Positions 19,276 through 28,777 are shown, numbered from the stretch's first letter. The stretch: DNA of 28,964 nt from Hydnum rufescens UP504 (GCA_014904985.1 MU129095.1:79875-108838), one strand, 5' to 3'. Numbers and translations are program-made. The notes: generated by a model not told the origin, from the letters alone.

Positions 19276-19939
19276 CAGCAAGTAAATCATGGAGCGCCTT
19301 AGGCATCTCAAAGGAGTGCTGGAGTTTGTGCTCGGCATGCAAATCCCATCCACGCGACGGTGCATCAGCTCGATTCTCCACAGAACGAACATATGAGGGT
19401 TGGATGTCAACAAAGTTACGCATACAGGCTTCAGTGGCCCGTCTGATACACAGGTTGGATTCAGGATTGCGACCGCGGCCTTTCCAAAATTGACCAATAG
19501 AGCCTTGGTTGTCTGAGCGGACAATCACAATGCAGTTTCGAAGACCACGGGAGCATATCTCTAATGCTGCAAGTTCGATTGCTGCACTCTCCGCCCAGCC
19601 AATATCGCGACGATTGGATTTCCAACCTGCCTTAAACTTCCATGCTCGCCACAGCGAGCCGACAACAATTGCTATCCCCCAACTGGTGCATGCGTCTACC
19701 CAGATGTCAATATCGATTTGTTTGGAGCTAGCAAAGAGCGTGAGGCTAGGAATTGAAAGGATAGCATCCATGTCTTCATATCTGCAATCACGTCGCGAGG
19801 CAGTGTCGAGTAAGAACCGATTTGTCGACGAGAAGGATTTCAAGAAGGTATAAGCCGGAGCAAGGAAGGATCGACCGTGTCGGTGAATTGCGCATATATG
19901 CTCCAAGCTCCTACACCTTTCAGTCTCAGACTGAGACAC
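19265..19939 (-). CDS. RT thumb/connector plus RNase H, copy B
   Basis: A 224-codon frame equivalent to 10476-11159. From DIWVDACTSWGI to the end it is essentially identical to copy A and keeps all four RNase H acidic positions (WVDA, IELAALE, RSDNQG, NRADAP). The stretch after SSTNRF reads out of frame for about 30 codons and then returns, from compensating indels near 19720-19815. This is exactly where the indel-rich part of the duplication begins. It ends with TAG at 19265-19267. Confidence 0.8.
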   Translation of the reverse strand: MSQSETERCRSLEHICAIHRHGRSFLAPAYTFLKSFSSTNRFLLDTASRRDCRYEDMDAILSIPSLTLFASSKQIDIDIWVDACTSWGIAIVVGSLWRAWKFKAGWKSNRRDIGWAESAAIELAALEICSRGLRNCIVIVRSDNQGSIGQFWKGRGRNPESNLCIRRATEACMRNFVDIQPSYVRSVENRADAPSRGWDLHAEHKLQHSFEMPKALHDLLADVD

Positions 19940-20590
19940 CTCCGGTTGCTATGCGCAAGCCAGTCTTGGGTACGTTTCAGGAATTTCTCATGTTGTGCTC
20001 GGGGAGAGACACCTTTGTTATCGAAGTCCCATGAGAAGCCGTAAAGAGGACAGTGGGAGAAAAATTATGGTTTTTTGTCCTTGGCGATAGGCAGCCAATT
20101 GAGCAGATTTCAAGCAGGAAGTTGTCGAAGAGAGAATAGTTGTGAATGCGTTAAGGTGGAAAATGGAGTGGGTGGATAGGTACAATGTCATCCACCACTT
20201 AGCAATGATGGGGTCAAATTTCTTTTGAAGACATCAAGTGGGGCATCTAAGCCATACAAGGTTGCGCAGAGAATGAGTCCAAAAGGGAAATCAAAGTCAG
20301 CATACTCGAAGGCGGCTGGTTCCATTAACATTTCAACGTAAGAAATCAGATGGTTGTATGCGCAGGTACAGCGATATGCTGCCTTGATATCAAGTTGAGC
20401 GCTCTGTGTCCGCGTGGACAAGTTTACCATATTGAAGCTATTAGAATGTCTTCCCAAAAATCCACTCATCTGGGAAATTTTGACAGCAATATTGATTATG
20501 AAATAGATGGCCGAGAAGACTCGAGCACACCTAGACCAGCACCATTCAGAAACACAGCACGCTTTGCTCACTGAAGGTGGCCATCGCATG
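19940..20590 (-). pseudogene. Reverse transcriptase palm domain, copy B (frameshifted)
   Basis: Copies the element RNA into DNA. The best evidence is a 133-codon stretch with motif A, QLDIKAAYRC (about 20371-20395), followed at the normal distance by YADFDFPFGL and LDAPLDVFK. A VDD catalytic motif is encoded at 20187-20195, one base out of frame with the preceding block. The VDD core and the PFG block fit the DIRS/Ngaro reverse transcriptase group, which carries tyrosine recombinases instead of DDE integrases. Further 3', frames are broken up to the RNase H ORF. Confidence 0.75.
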
Positions 20591-21290
20591 GCGCCTTGGT
20601 TTACCCGCCGACAACCAGCACGCTTGTTGCTCGCGGAAGCGACTAAACCCGAAAAGCCTTAGGCAGCTGACCCTAAAGGATGGGCAAGTGGCAACGGAAA
20701 TATCGGGTAGCTCGCTTTTTGGAATGCGAGAAACCACACTTAGGCATCAAATACAGGGCATCAGCATGGAGAATTGGTTTCAGTTACGCTTGGGCTGTTG
20801 AACCATCGGGCCAATGAGGCTTAGAGATGTTACTATAGGAGACTGCACAACAAAGAAGAGGGGACTGCGAGTGGCAGGTAGAGAGCGAAGAGGGGGGAAG
20901 AACGGGAGGGGAAGAAGGAGAAGGGGGGAATGGGGGGGAAAAACAAACAGGGACGTACCATTATGGAAATACATCAAGGTGTACTCACAATTAACGCCAT
21001 CGGGGAATTAATTGTTTACAGAGCGCGGTCTTTCGGAGGGAGAGGTCCGAATGAACCACGCCCCCCTAGAGTTGGGTTGGGTACCATTCCTACCGGCGGA
21101 TGTAATATTACTATTAGAATTCTCTGCGTCTGATTGACATCGGTTGCCTCCATAGGCCGTTATCATGTCTCTTCTTGCAGTAGTCTTCCGCAATATTGGC
21201 TCAAGAATTTTTGTAATGATCTTTGTGTTATGGTTGAGTTGAGGGGGGCATCGGCCAATCGGAAACCGGAGCGAATATAAGGTGACAAGA
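20591..21290 (-). other. Retroelement interior between Gag-like and RT domains, copy B
   Basis: No continuous frame. Minus-strand pieces (20546-20737, 20780-20977, 21008-21193) probably belong to the RT N-terminal region, but I cannot assign motifs. A G/A-rich tract lies near 20880-20945. Confidence 0.4.
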
Positions 21291-22540
21291 TTAGGTATTG
21301 ATCGGTCGATGCAATAGTCTAAGTTCGCGGTTAAATGTCGGCAAGAGGGGGGTCACTGTGGGCCAGTTTAGGAAGGGAGGGTGTGCATTGCCGCAATGCT
21401 GCCGGTGAGGCAGAGTGAGCACAGTGCATGTTCGCTTGCTCGTGATCGTTTTTTGACAACCCTGGGGGTGTTCAGAAGACCAGATTGTGTCGTTTGAATG
21501 GGCCGGCGGACGGTTTTCATCCGTCAGTATGACCAAAGATCTCTGTCCTGAATGGAAGAGGAGGGAATACATTTCTGGCAGTTGGTTTGTGCGCCCACAG
21601 CGACGCGAGCTAGAGGCGGGGCCAACGATCGGTCTCTTGGAAAGGGTGATGAGGTTCATAGGGATGGAAAGATGGCTTGGGAGTGGGAATATTATAGCGG
21701 TGGAAAGGGGGGCGACTATGTGAAGAGAGATGGAAGAAGAGAGCGACGTTGAGGAATTAGAGGCATGGTGTAATTGACAAGCGAAATTGCTCGGCACGAA
21801 TCTCGGATTCAATAGATGGAAGGAGCGACGACCAGAGTTTGTCATCCAGAGCGAACATAGTCTGAGAATTGAACCATTGTATGCGTACGGTTTTGTTGAA
21901 GTGACGGATGATAGGGAAGCCGTCATCTTTGCGGTAGTGGAATGCTCGCGCAGCGACTTATACCAGTCTCTCCAAGCATCCGCAGCTGCGAGACCATGGA
22001 CTTCTTGGATTAGGTCAGAAATTACTGTAAGCACCGTCCCAGTCCGAACGAGAGAGCGTGTCCTCTGTGGCTGCGAACTCTTGGGTCTTCGGACGTCTGA
22101 CTGTGACCTTAGGGTCCTTAACGTCGCTTACTTTCTCGAGCTCAACTGTTTTCCCCATGCGGAAGGCTTCGATAGAATCAAACGTGAATGTTGACAGTGG
22201 CAGATAGAACCTGTCCACAATGGCTTCATGGAAGGCACGAGGGATTAGCTTTGCGAGATTTGACGAAGTGTCGAAGAGGGGAGAGACTTGATGGAGCTCC
22301 AAGAGGATGTTGTGGAGGCTTGAGGGCAGGAGAAGTAGAAGAGACAGGTGTGGAGTTAGAATCTGCGAGAGGGTCTGGGTGGAGAGAGAAAGCGTGAGCG
22401 ACAGATTCGCACGCGCTTGCAAGGTCGGTGGCTTGTTGGGGGGAAAGCTGAGTATCAGTGAGTTGGTTGGAAGCTTTGAAAGAGTTCCATGTTATGCTAA
22501 AACGCGCTTCTGATCTATCTCTCTGAGTTTGGAGAGCCAA
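21291..22540 (-). pseudogene. Gag-like ORF1 of the retroelement, copy B (frameshifted)
   Basis: Two long minus-strand frames (22015-22422 and 21291-22034), plus a third at 22226-22540, cover one protein. The N-terminus is Ser/Thr/Pro-rich, and the middle has RFYLPLSTFTFDSIEAFRMG, VELEKVSDVKDPKV and AAADAWRDWYKSLREH. The C-terminus, in a shifted frame, has EHALCSLCLTG followed by basic residues; the C-x2-C followed by H could be a degenerate zinc knuckle. First position on the element, a W-x2-WY block and no enzyme motif suggest the Gag-like ORF of a Ngaro/DIRS element. This is an inference from position more than from sequence. Confidence 0.5.
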
Positions 22541-22831
22541 GGACCTAAAGTAATGGCAGAGATATCGAGAGAGGGAACAGCAGGAACGTCATTGGGTACA
22601 CCAGTCATGATTAACGAAGATTTATCGAGAGATGAGAATTGACGTGTTGCTTGGCAGTACAGCGCGCGTACAGCAAGCTGTGAGGAGAGGGGAGTGAGAG
22701 AATGAAAGCTTAATCCGAAGCGTTCGCGATTGTATTACATAATCATTCATCTCACTCAGTTTGCTTTATTGGCGCTTATCTGGCCTTTAAACAAGTTGCT
22801 CGTGCCTCGGACTAGTTTGGCAAACAAGAAC
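22541..22831. other. 5' end of the retroelement, copy B
   Basis: No gene. Expected to hold the element's promoter and 5' terminal repeat. The boundary between element and host DNA is somewhere here, since the next gene looks unrelated to the element. Confidence 0.35.
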
Positions 22832-23243
22832 CTACATGAATCTCCACCCACAAGCCAATGATATCTCTTTCTGAAGAGCATCAGATCATTCCTTCCAGTC
22901 TCCAGCCAATGCAAATGTTGAGGTATCTACAAGACGATCCAATGCAATGGCTGATGTGCCAAGGTGCAATAGTTCTGTAGTCAATTCATCCCAGCTCAAA
23001 TTCTTTTGATCAGAGATTTTGATCAGAGATAGATGACCAACCTCCCCCACAATACTTAGGGGCATCAGAAGACTGAGATGCACAGTTATCCCTCCGTGCG
23101 CGTGAGGCTGTTGCAATTTTGAGTTTGTTCCTATCATTGCAGTGTGAGCACATCTTTGTATGGCCTTTACCACTTTTCTTCAGAGGAAAGGTGTCACTAG
23201 GGCCCTTACATGTGCACTCAGAGCACCACTGAATGTTTGACAT
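22832..23243 (-). CDS. Small putative zinc-binding protein, unknown function
   Basis: Starts at the ATG at 23243. The first 40 residues carry cysteines at positions 7, 10, 12, 32 and 35 (WCSECTCKG ... MCSHC), that is C-x2-C-x21-C-x2-C around a basic KKSGKGHTK loop, a classic spacing for one zinc ribbon. About 35 residues later the frame shifts by one near 23035; the C-terminal part (LSWDELTTELLHLGTSAIALDRLVD) looks like an amphipathic helical segment. Joined, the product is about 130 residues and ends at TAG 22832-22834. A similar arrangement, an N-terminal Cys4 module with a short basic tail, is common in uncharacterised agaricomycete proteins, but I cannot name a family. It is divergent from the three-exon gene on its right. 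The frameshift may be a sequencing error. Confidence 0.55.
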
Positions 23244-23611
23244 AGTGTAGCGCTGAAAAAAGGCAATCCGGGTGTCTCCGAAGCGCCAGGGTGTTTCCGA
23301 AAACTCACGTGCCTCGGTTTTTCTGAGGGGTTTATTGCATCAAATCATGAGTGGGAGCCTTTCTGTGCCGGTAGAGTATATTCTCATGCTTTGGGAACCC
23401 CTCATTGATCTTCAAAATTCTAGACCCATCTGCCTCATGTGTGTTGCTCCGGATTTATATGGTTCGACAAGATCTAACTCGGCCGCTCTCCACAGGAATC
23501 CGCGCACAGGTCCGTTCTTTCGGGCAAAGGAATAAGGGATTAGCTCAAGCTTGAACACCGTCTTCGGCGTCTACAAGTAGGGACTTCCGGCCGCCGCAAG
23601 CAAATCCCCTC
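23244..23611. promoter_or_regulatory. Divergent intergenic region, probable shared promoter, copy B
   Basis: 368 bases between two divergent starts (23243 minus and 23612 plus). No clear TATA box; a TTTATATGG stretch lies near 23454. The region is conserved in copy A apart from indels. Confidence 0.35.
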
Positions 23612-24301
23612 ATGCAATCATTGCGCCGTCCTATCACAAGGACCGTGCCCGAGCTCATCCCGTACCTCGGGTCAAGCCCTACCACTCACAGAATTCTTGG
23701 ATTAGAATGGTATGAATGTCGGACACCAACCACACAAAATTTTGTGATCCTAGAAGTGGGAAGAGCAGAATACAACAACCTTTGGCTTCGAATGGATCGG
23801 ACAGTTGGGCCAGCCGGCTTACTAGGGGTGTCCAGGAACACCGACAGGGTGAGTGTGCATTATCTTGTGCCCAAATTATGCATTAGCCTCCCCTACTTTA
23901 TAGGCCCAGCTTTGTGACTTGCAGGATCTCTTGATCGACATCAATGTCCCAGACGATCATATCCACCGCAGTTTGGCAACTGCGTTCAGACACCCACCCC
24001 CGTTGAATAAACTAGGTGTTCTTCTCTCGGTTTTATTGCGGGAATCTCCTCGTTTCTCGCTGTTTTCGGCGGTGTGTGTGTGCCTTTGAGTCTGGTCATT
24101 AGCTATTGATACAGACATATTCAGGATCACTCTTATTTTTACTGCCTGGCAATTTATGAGAATCTGGTTGAGTTGGGGGAGGGAGAATACATCGCCCATG
24201 GTGCCCCGCCGCAACTCTCTGGGATACGTGCTCAGGAAGCTCTGGCAAGGGTCAAAATGCGCATGCAGAAGTTGGTCTCTCTCCCCTGTAATGTTGAGTA
24301 G
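23612..24301 (+). CDS. Three-exon gene, ~190-residue protein of unknown function
   Basis: My model: exon 1 23612-23848, intron 23849-23924 (GTGAGT...TTGCAG, 76 bases), exon 2 23925-24073, intron 24074-24114 (GTGTGT...ATACAG, 41 bases, less certain), exon 3 24115-24301 ending TAG. With these borders the frame stays open throughout. Exon 1 encodes LEWYECRTPTTQNFVILEVG and AEYNNLWLRMDRTVGPAG; exon 2 encodes DLLIDINVPDDHIHRS and LNKLGVLLSVLLRESPRFS; exon 3 encodes HIQDHSYFYCLAIYENLVEL. The layout (a beta-rich N-terminal half, a helical middle, then an aromatic-rich segment) recalls uncharacterised basidiomycete proteins, but I cannot name a family. There is no signal peptide. The gene lies head to tail with the kinase gene, 40 bases upstream of its likely start. 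An upstream start is possible. Confidence 0.6.
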
Positions 24302-24341
24302 AGTATTAATTGCGGTAATGGCCACCTCTTCAGATCTCAAA

Positions 24342-25634
24342 ATGGATCGAACCGACCCAGTCCATCATTAACGAATCTCCAACATAGTCCTGCTCCACCG
24401 TTGACGGATGCCCAGCCCGGTCCCGCCGAAGCTCCCGACTTGACTGGCCGCATTGTTCGTTTGGGCTCAGCGCCCATCGCCACCGGTGGCTATTCTTCTG
24501 TCTGGAGAGGTAGCTTGCCCTTCGCTACCCCGGACGATCCTAACCGATCTCTTCCGGTGCATTTCCCACTCAATGGCTTGTGGAGGTCCTATGTGCTGAC
24601 CGCCGATGAACTAGGTTGCTATCAAGGTTCTTCGTGCTTCACACACAGATGAGCATACGGCAAAACGGAGGCTCCACAAGGTACTTCCATCCGACAATAG
24701 TGTCATGGATGTTTTGTTCATCATTGGAGCTAGCGTCTGCATTCCGAAATGCGAATATGGGCCCGATTGCACCACGAGAACGTGGTCACATTGTTAGGTC
24801 ATACTCAAGAACCTGAAGGACCCGGTCTCGTTTCAATCTCGTACCGCCACGGTAATGTGTTGGGCTTTCTAGCGAAGAATCCAAGTGTGAATCGAGAGAT
24901 TATTGTGGGTTCACATCGATATGCTTACTCGAATATGGGATCCATCCCCACTGAGCTTGGTTTTCATAGTGCGCAGACGTTGCTCTGGGATTACAATACT
25001 TACATGAATACGACCCTCCAATCATTCACGGTGATCTTAAAGGGGTATGCTTGAATATACCGAGCGCTGGTGGTGCCTTGTCTGATCAGTTTATATCCTC
25101 AGCCGAACGTGCTGATCGATGGAGAAGGAAGAGCAAGTATTTGTGATTTTGGCTTGTCTATAATTCTTGATGGGGGACCTACTGGCCACACTTCATCGAA
25201 CTTCGGAGGGTCATTGCGATTTTTGGCTCCAGAACTTCTTGAGGAAAGTACTAGAACTGTGGAGACAGATATATATGCATATGCATGCACTTGTATTGCG
25301 GTGGGATCCATCCTTGCCGGATGGTGTGCATTGTGCCTAACCCGGAATCATCCATTCACTATAGATCTTGTTTGACCGGGAACCCTACTACCAACTGTCC
25401 AAAGAGGCACACCTAATGCGTGCTATATTGAGCCAACAGCCTCCCTTTGAACCATTGACCGAAGAAGTCACGTTTCCTTCATTTTTGCAAATTTTGCAGC
25501 GCTGCTGGGATCACGACCGATCGAATCGACCATCAGTGAACTTAATAATCGACACTATACAGCGCTGTCTATACCTTACCCATCAAGCAAATTTGGGCGT
25601 CCACCAAAGAATTGTATGTGTTCTTCCTGGATAG
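24342..25634 (+). CDS. Protein kinase, tyrosine-kinase-like (TKL) type
   Basis: Predicted Ser/Thr protein kinase of about 330 residues, essentially a lone kinase domain. Model: exons 24342-24556, 24615-24680, 24734-24908, 24970-25044, 25103-25300 and 25365-25634. Introns are 53-64 bases; the last has a CTAAC branch point at 25337-25341. Motifs in order: glycine loop ATGGYSSVWRG; VAIKVL (ATP-binding lysine); LHHENVVTLLGHT; GLQYLHEYDPP; HGDLKG (catalytic loop, HGD in place of HRD) interrupted by an intron just before PNVLIDGEG; CDFGLS (metal-binding DFG); FGGSLRFLAPELL (APE); ETDIYAYACTC; and CWDHDRSNRPS (subdomain XI). The HGDLK form and the short domain fit the expanded TKL kinases of agaricomycetes. 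The start is uncertain: the ATG at 24342 is one base out of frame with the glycine-loop exon, probably a sequence error. A GTATGT donor just before the stop could add a short last exon. Confidence 0.85.
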
Positions 25635-26137
25635 TGTTCTACTGCTTTGTGTACCTAGAATATTGGTTTACAGGGGAGGCATGTTCGACTTATGTGCCTC
25701 CCTGGCATTGAAGAAGCAGAGCTGATCTCGGTGATCGACGGCGGACTCAGCATCCTCGTGCTTTCTTCGACCTCATTCCATCGGGTCCCGATCTATCAGC
25801 GTTATCGCTGGCGATTGATGGTCACCCATAGCCTTGAAGGTACGTTACGTCTCATCCCCACGCAAATAATACCTGAGAGCCTTCGTAGTTTCGGAGGATG
25901 TTGTTCTCTCTTGGTTCCATGAAGAACCTCAGCCTTCCCTTTCCGCCGTTGTTTCCCTCTGTCGGGGGAGTTTACATCACCATTGGAGAGCCTCCCTTCC
26001 ATCCCAGAGTGGAGGGATTATTCTGCGAGGTTTCGTCTCCCCTACTCGGCGCTGGTGTTCTATGAGACCTACAAAGATGCTCCTTCGGAGACGGGATAAT
26101 GGATCCGAGAATTAATGCCGGACCTTTTAACCGGGAT
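25635..26137. other. Downstream of kinase, copy B
   Basis: After the kinase stop, a plausible acceptor (GGTTTACAG, near 25673) precedes an open stretch (25692-25922) containing EEAELISVIDGG and YQRYRWRLMV. It may be a terminal exon or the start of another gene, but no domain is recognised. The matched segment ends at 26137. Confidence 0.3.
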
Positions 26138-27965
26138 ATAGGGCTCGGCCTTGACCTACTGGGACAGAGTCACAGACCCAAGCCACAATCTCCTTCCATT
26201 GCTTATTCATGTGTGTCATGCTGTGTGTATTCGACTGTAGATGACAATTCCCGACACCCGTACATGTAAGCCTCAAAGGAGGCAGAAAAGATATTGCGGG
26301 GTATGATATGTGACCTTTACACGCGCAGTCGCAATTTTCGGAAGGTTGGACGAAGCAAGGATCGTGGGCGTGGAGCGCAAAAATCAGTCATACCGATTAG
26401 ACATATTCTTGTCGGCTGCTTGAGGTAAATTTATATGTTGCCGGTAGACTCCACGAAGCATCCTCCCCCGCTCCCAATAATATACAAAAAGAGAATCAAA
26501 AGAACGTGAGCGGGACATACCGACTTTCTGGCCATTTTCGGACTTTTCCTGCTTGTGTGGGATCGATCAATGATTAATATGTACCATATCAGGCCCATCC
26601 GTACTCCACGGTCGCTCCCCCGGCGTATCCCAGCTCTGTCAATCAGGATCTAAGGGGAGAGCACTCAAAAAAGGCTTCCTCACAGACAGGATACGCCGGA
26701 AACTCACACGGGATCATTGTCCCATTGCACAGAGGGGACTCGGCGGGGTCTCTTTGATTCTCGTCATCAGTCTGAATCGGCCGGGTCGAAGTTGTGAGGG
26801 AACCCCTGTAGCAGTACCCGCATACGTTGTCAGTAAATCATTCAACAAGACGGAGCCCAGTGCAGAGAAATAACCACAGGTGGACACGGTGAAGATAATC
26901 TCTGGCCCACTCGACACCATTCATCCGGCATTGGGAGAAACGAAGAGTCATGTTATCCAGATATCATTAAAGGTGCAATGTTCATCCAAAAGATGTGGCT
27001 GGTAACGGTGAATTCATTGGGAAAAGAGCACATCGGATATTGTTATCTCGCCCGGTTGTCCCTTTGAAGAATCCAGTTCGCGATGTGTAGATTACTGCCC
27101 CATATTGACGGGAGACTCACGCGAAATCCTTGTAACAGCCGTACTACGGAAGACGAGCACCACGAGGTAAAGTCTTCTCTAGCCTGTGGTTATCTCATCC
27201 TGCAGTATCCTGGCTCAGCGTCCAACTTACAAGTAACACTGCAATCAACACCACCGTCCCAGATACGGGTCGGGGAGGCAGAAGAGACCCACTCACAATT
27301 CACATGCAGAGTTAACATCGCTCGCCGGTCGCGGCACGGTAGTGTTGTGTCACACAAGTCTCGTGTGACTCATGAGTTGCCGAGCGGACCCTTAATGTTG
27401 ATTTTGGCGCAACTCTCATTTCGTAGCGCTCTTCGGAAATATTAATGTTGTCTCGATATTTGCGCTGTACGTTTGATGTTTTTTCCTGTGTCAAACATTC
27501 AAATTTGGGCGGACAGTTGCATTTGTATTGACACGGATATTTCTGGTTGCCGGACGGAACCTAAGTTAATTTTGGGCAGAAGGCGCTTGTGTTCCCTCGG
27601 GCTTGGACCTTTGGTACAGACAAAACTGGAGCAGTAGTGGAACACAATGTACGATCCAGCCCTGATGCGTTGTCAATCGGCAAAACGATCCGGACGGGTC
27701 ATCTCCGTCCCACTTCTCATAATATCTCATTACATATTGGGCGGTGGGTCATAAGCGCCGCTCTTATCAGTCAATTATGCAGTGAAGCGGATTCAGGGCA
27801 AGCTGGCCCCGGTTGCTTCCAACGATGATGTCCACTGTCCAGGGAGCGAAGTGGTGGGCACTCCCAAGCGCCTTTCACTCTCAGATGCCCTCCATTTTCA
27901 CGCCAGCGGTCTGCAAGTCTGGTTAAAACAATGTCTCAGCCACGGGAAAGCAGAGAGCCTCGCGA
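26138..27965. other. Unique right flank without a recognised gene
   Basis: Several medium ORFs exist (26714-26920 minus, 27083-27445 plus, 27589-27828 plus), but none has a recognisable motif or convincing splice structure. An 11-base inverted repeat at 26620-26699 is listed separately. A GTGTCACAC...GTGTGACTC near-palindrome lies around 27345-27375. Confidence 0.45.
26620..26699. repeat. 11-base perfect inverted repeat, 58-base spacer
   Basis: CCGGCGTATCC at 26620-26630 and GGATACGCCGG at 26689-26699. CTGTC and GACAG, slightly further inside, extend the pairing with a gap. Possibly a hairpin or the ends of a tiny element. No function is seen. Confidence 0.6.
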
Positions 27966-28354
27966 ATGACACATATGTGAGTATCCTGGTTCTGTTAGTT
28001 TTTACCTTCTGGTTTTGTTGGACATCCATGTCTGTGCCTCCCCACCCTCCAGCTCCGTGTTCAACCCGATCAGCTCACCACAACGATACATACGATCGAG
28101 GACTCGGACATCATTTATTAATTTTGTTCAGCAATCAACTGTAGCAGGTAACTAGGTTCGTTCTTTGTTCCTGTATATATTCTTATAGTCTCCCTGTCTC
28201 TGCAGGCCCTCCAAATTTAGCACTAGTCGGTACCAATGTACTTCCTGCAAGTGAAAAGGCATCTCCATTGCCACCGGCTGAGATCAGTCCCACAACCCCT
28301 CTCTTCCTATCCTATGAGCTCAGCAAGTACCGTACACCCCAGTATATGCATTAG
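27966..28354 (+). CDS. Possible cryptic three-exon ORF, 84 residues
   Basis: A short exon (ATG at 27966, to 27976) is followed by GTGAGTAT...CCTCCAG (intron 27977-28052), exon 28053-28147, GTAACTAG...CTCTGCAG (intron 28148-28205) and exon 28206-28354 ending TAG. With these borders one frame stays open across both introns: SVFNPISSPQRYIRSRTRTS, FINFVQQSTVA, then GPPNLALVGTNVLPASEK and PAEISPTTPLFLSYELSK. Consistent phase over two good splice pairs is the main support. The true start may lie in an exon further upstream. No family is recognised, and the Ser/Pro content is like that of the ORF just downstream (28369-28653), which could be a continuation in another frame. Confidence 0.35.
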
Positions 28355-28368
28355 GGTCTAGAGTACCA

Positions 28369-28653
28369 GTGTCCTCCCCTACCACGTCTCCAACGATGCC
28401 TGCCACTACAATCTATCCTCTGACCCCTTCATTAGCCTCCCAGTTCTCACCACCCCGTTCCAGTTGGTCATCATGGAGGGTCAGACCTGCATTATTCGAT
28501 CTCCCCTCTCATCCTGAAGACCAAGACTCATCATATTCATCTTTCGCCACCCCGATTACACCCTTGGAGAAGAGAATTCTTCTGAAGTCACACTGCAGCG
28601 TGGACCTTCCGAGCTACCCCTGCCGGCTCCTCGCACGCATTATCCCACCTTAG
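28369..28653 (+). CDS. Ser/Pro/Thr-rich ORF fragment, unknown function
   Basis: Open for 95 codons from a GTG codon to TAG at 28651-28653. The first ATG is at 28396. The composition is Ser/Pro/Thr-rich (PTTSPTMPATTIYPLTPS), then PALFDLPSHPEDQDSSYSSF and ITPLEKRILLK. It reads like a disordered segment of a larger protein and may be a 3' exon of the upstream ORF, but I found no clean splice junction joining them. No domain was recognised. Confidence 0.3.
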   Translation: MSSPTTSPTMPATTIYPLTPSLASQFSPPRSSWSSWRVRPALFDLPSHPEDQDSSYSSFATPITPLEKRILLKSHCSVDLPSYPCRLLARIIPP

Positions 28654-28777
28654 GCAAACACCCTTAAGTACCTAGTTAGCTATGTTATTCCCTATAGGCA
28701 CATCCTACCTATGGAGGTCCAACTTATAGTGGTACCCTTGGGATACTCACTTGTTATTGGCTTGAAAAATAGGGCAC

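Larger units (their letters stand above)
17994..26137. repeat. Duplicated segment, copy B (8.1 kb)
   Basis: Direct repeat of 9206-17585. It lacks the last ~73 codons of the recombinase and the element's 3' end. In general its reading frames are better than those of copy A in the right-hand two-thirds (kinase, three-exon gene, zinc protein). Beyond 26137 the sequence is unique to this side. Confidence 0.9.

Noticed and set aside
18046..19524. A 492-codon recombinase ORF as a single gene
   Set aside because: It depends on a TTG start, and its first 83 codons overlap the well-supported RNase H frame on the same strand. The ATG at 19275 is a better start.
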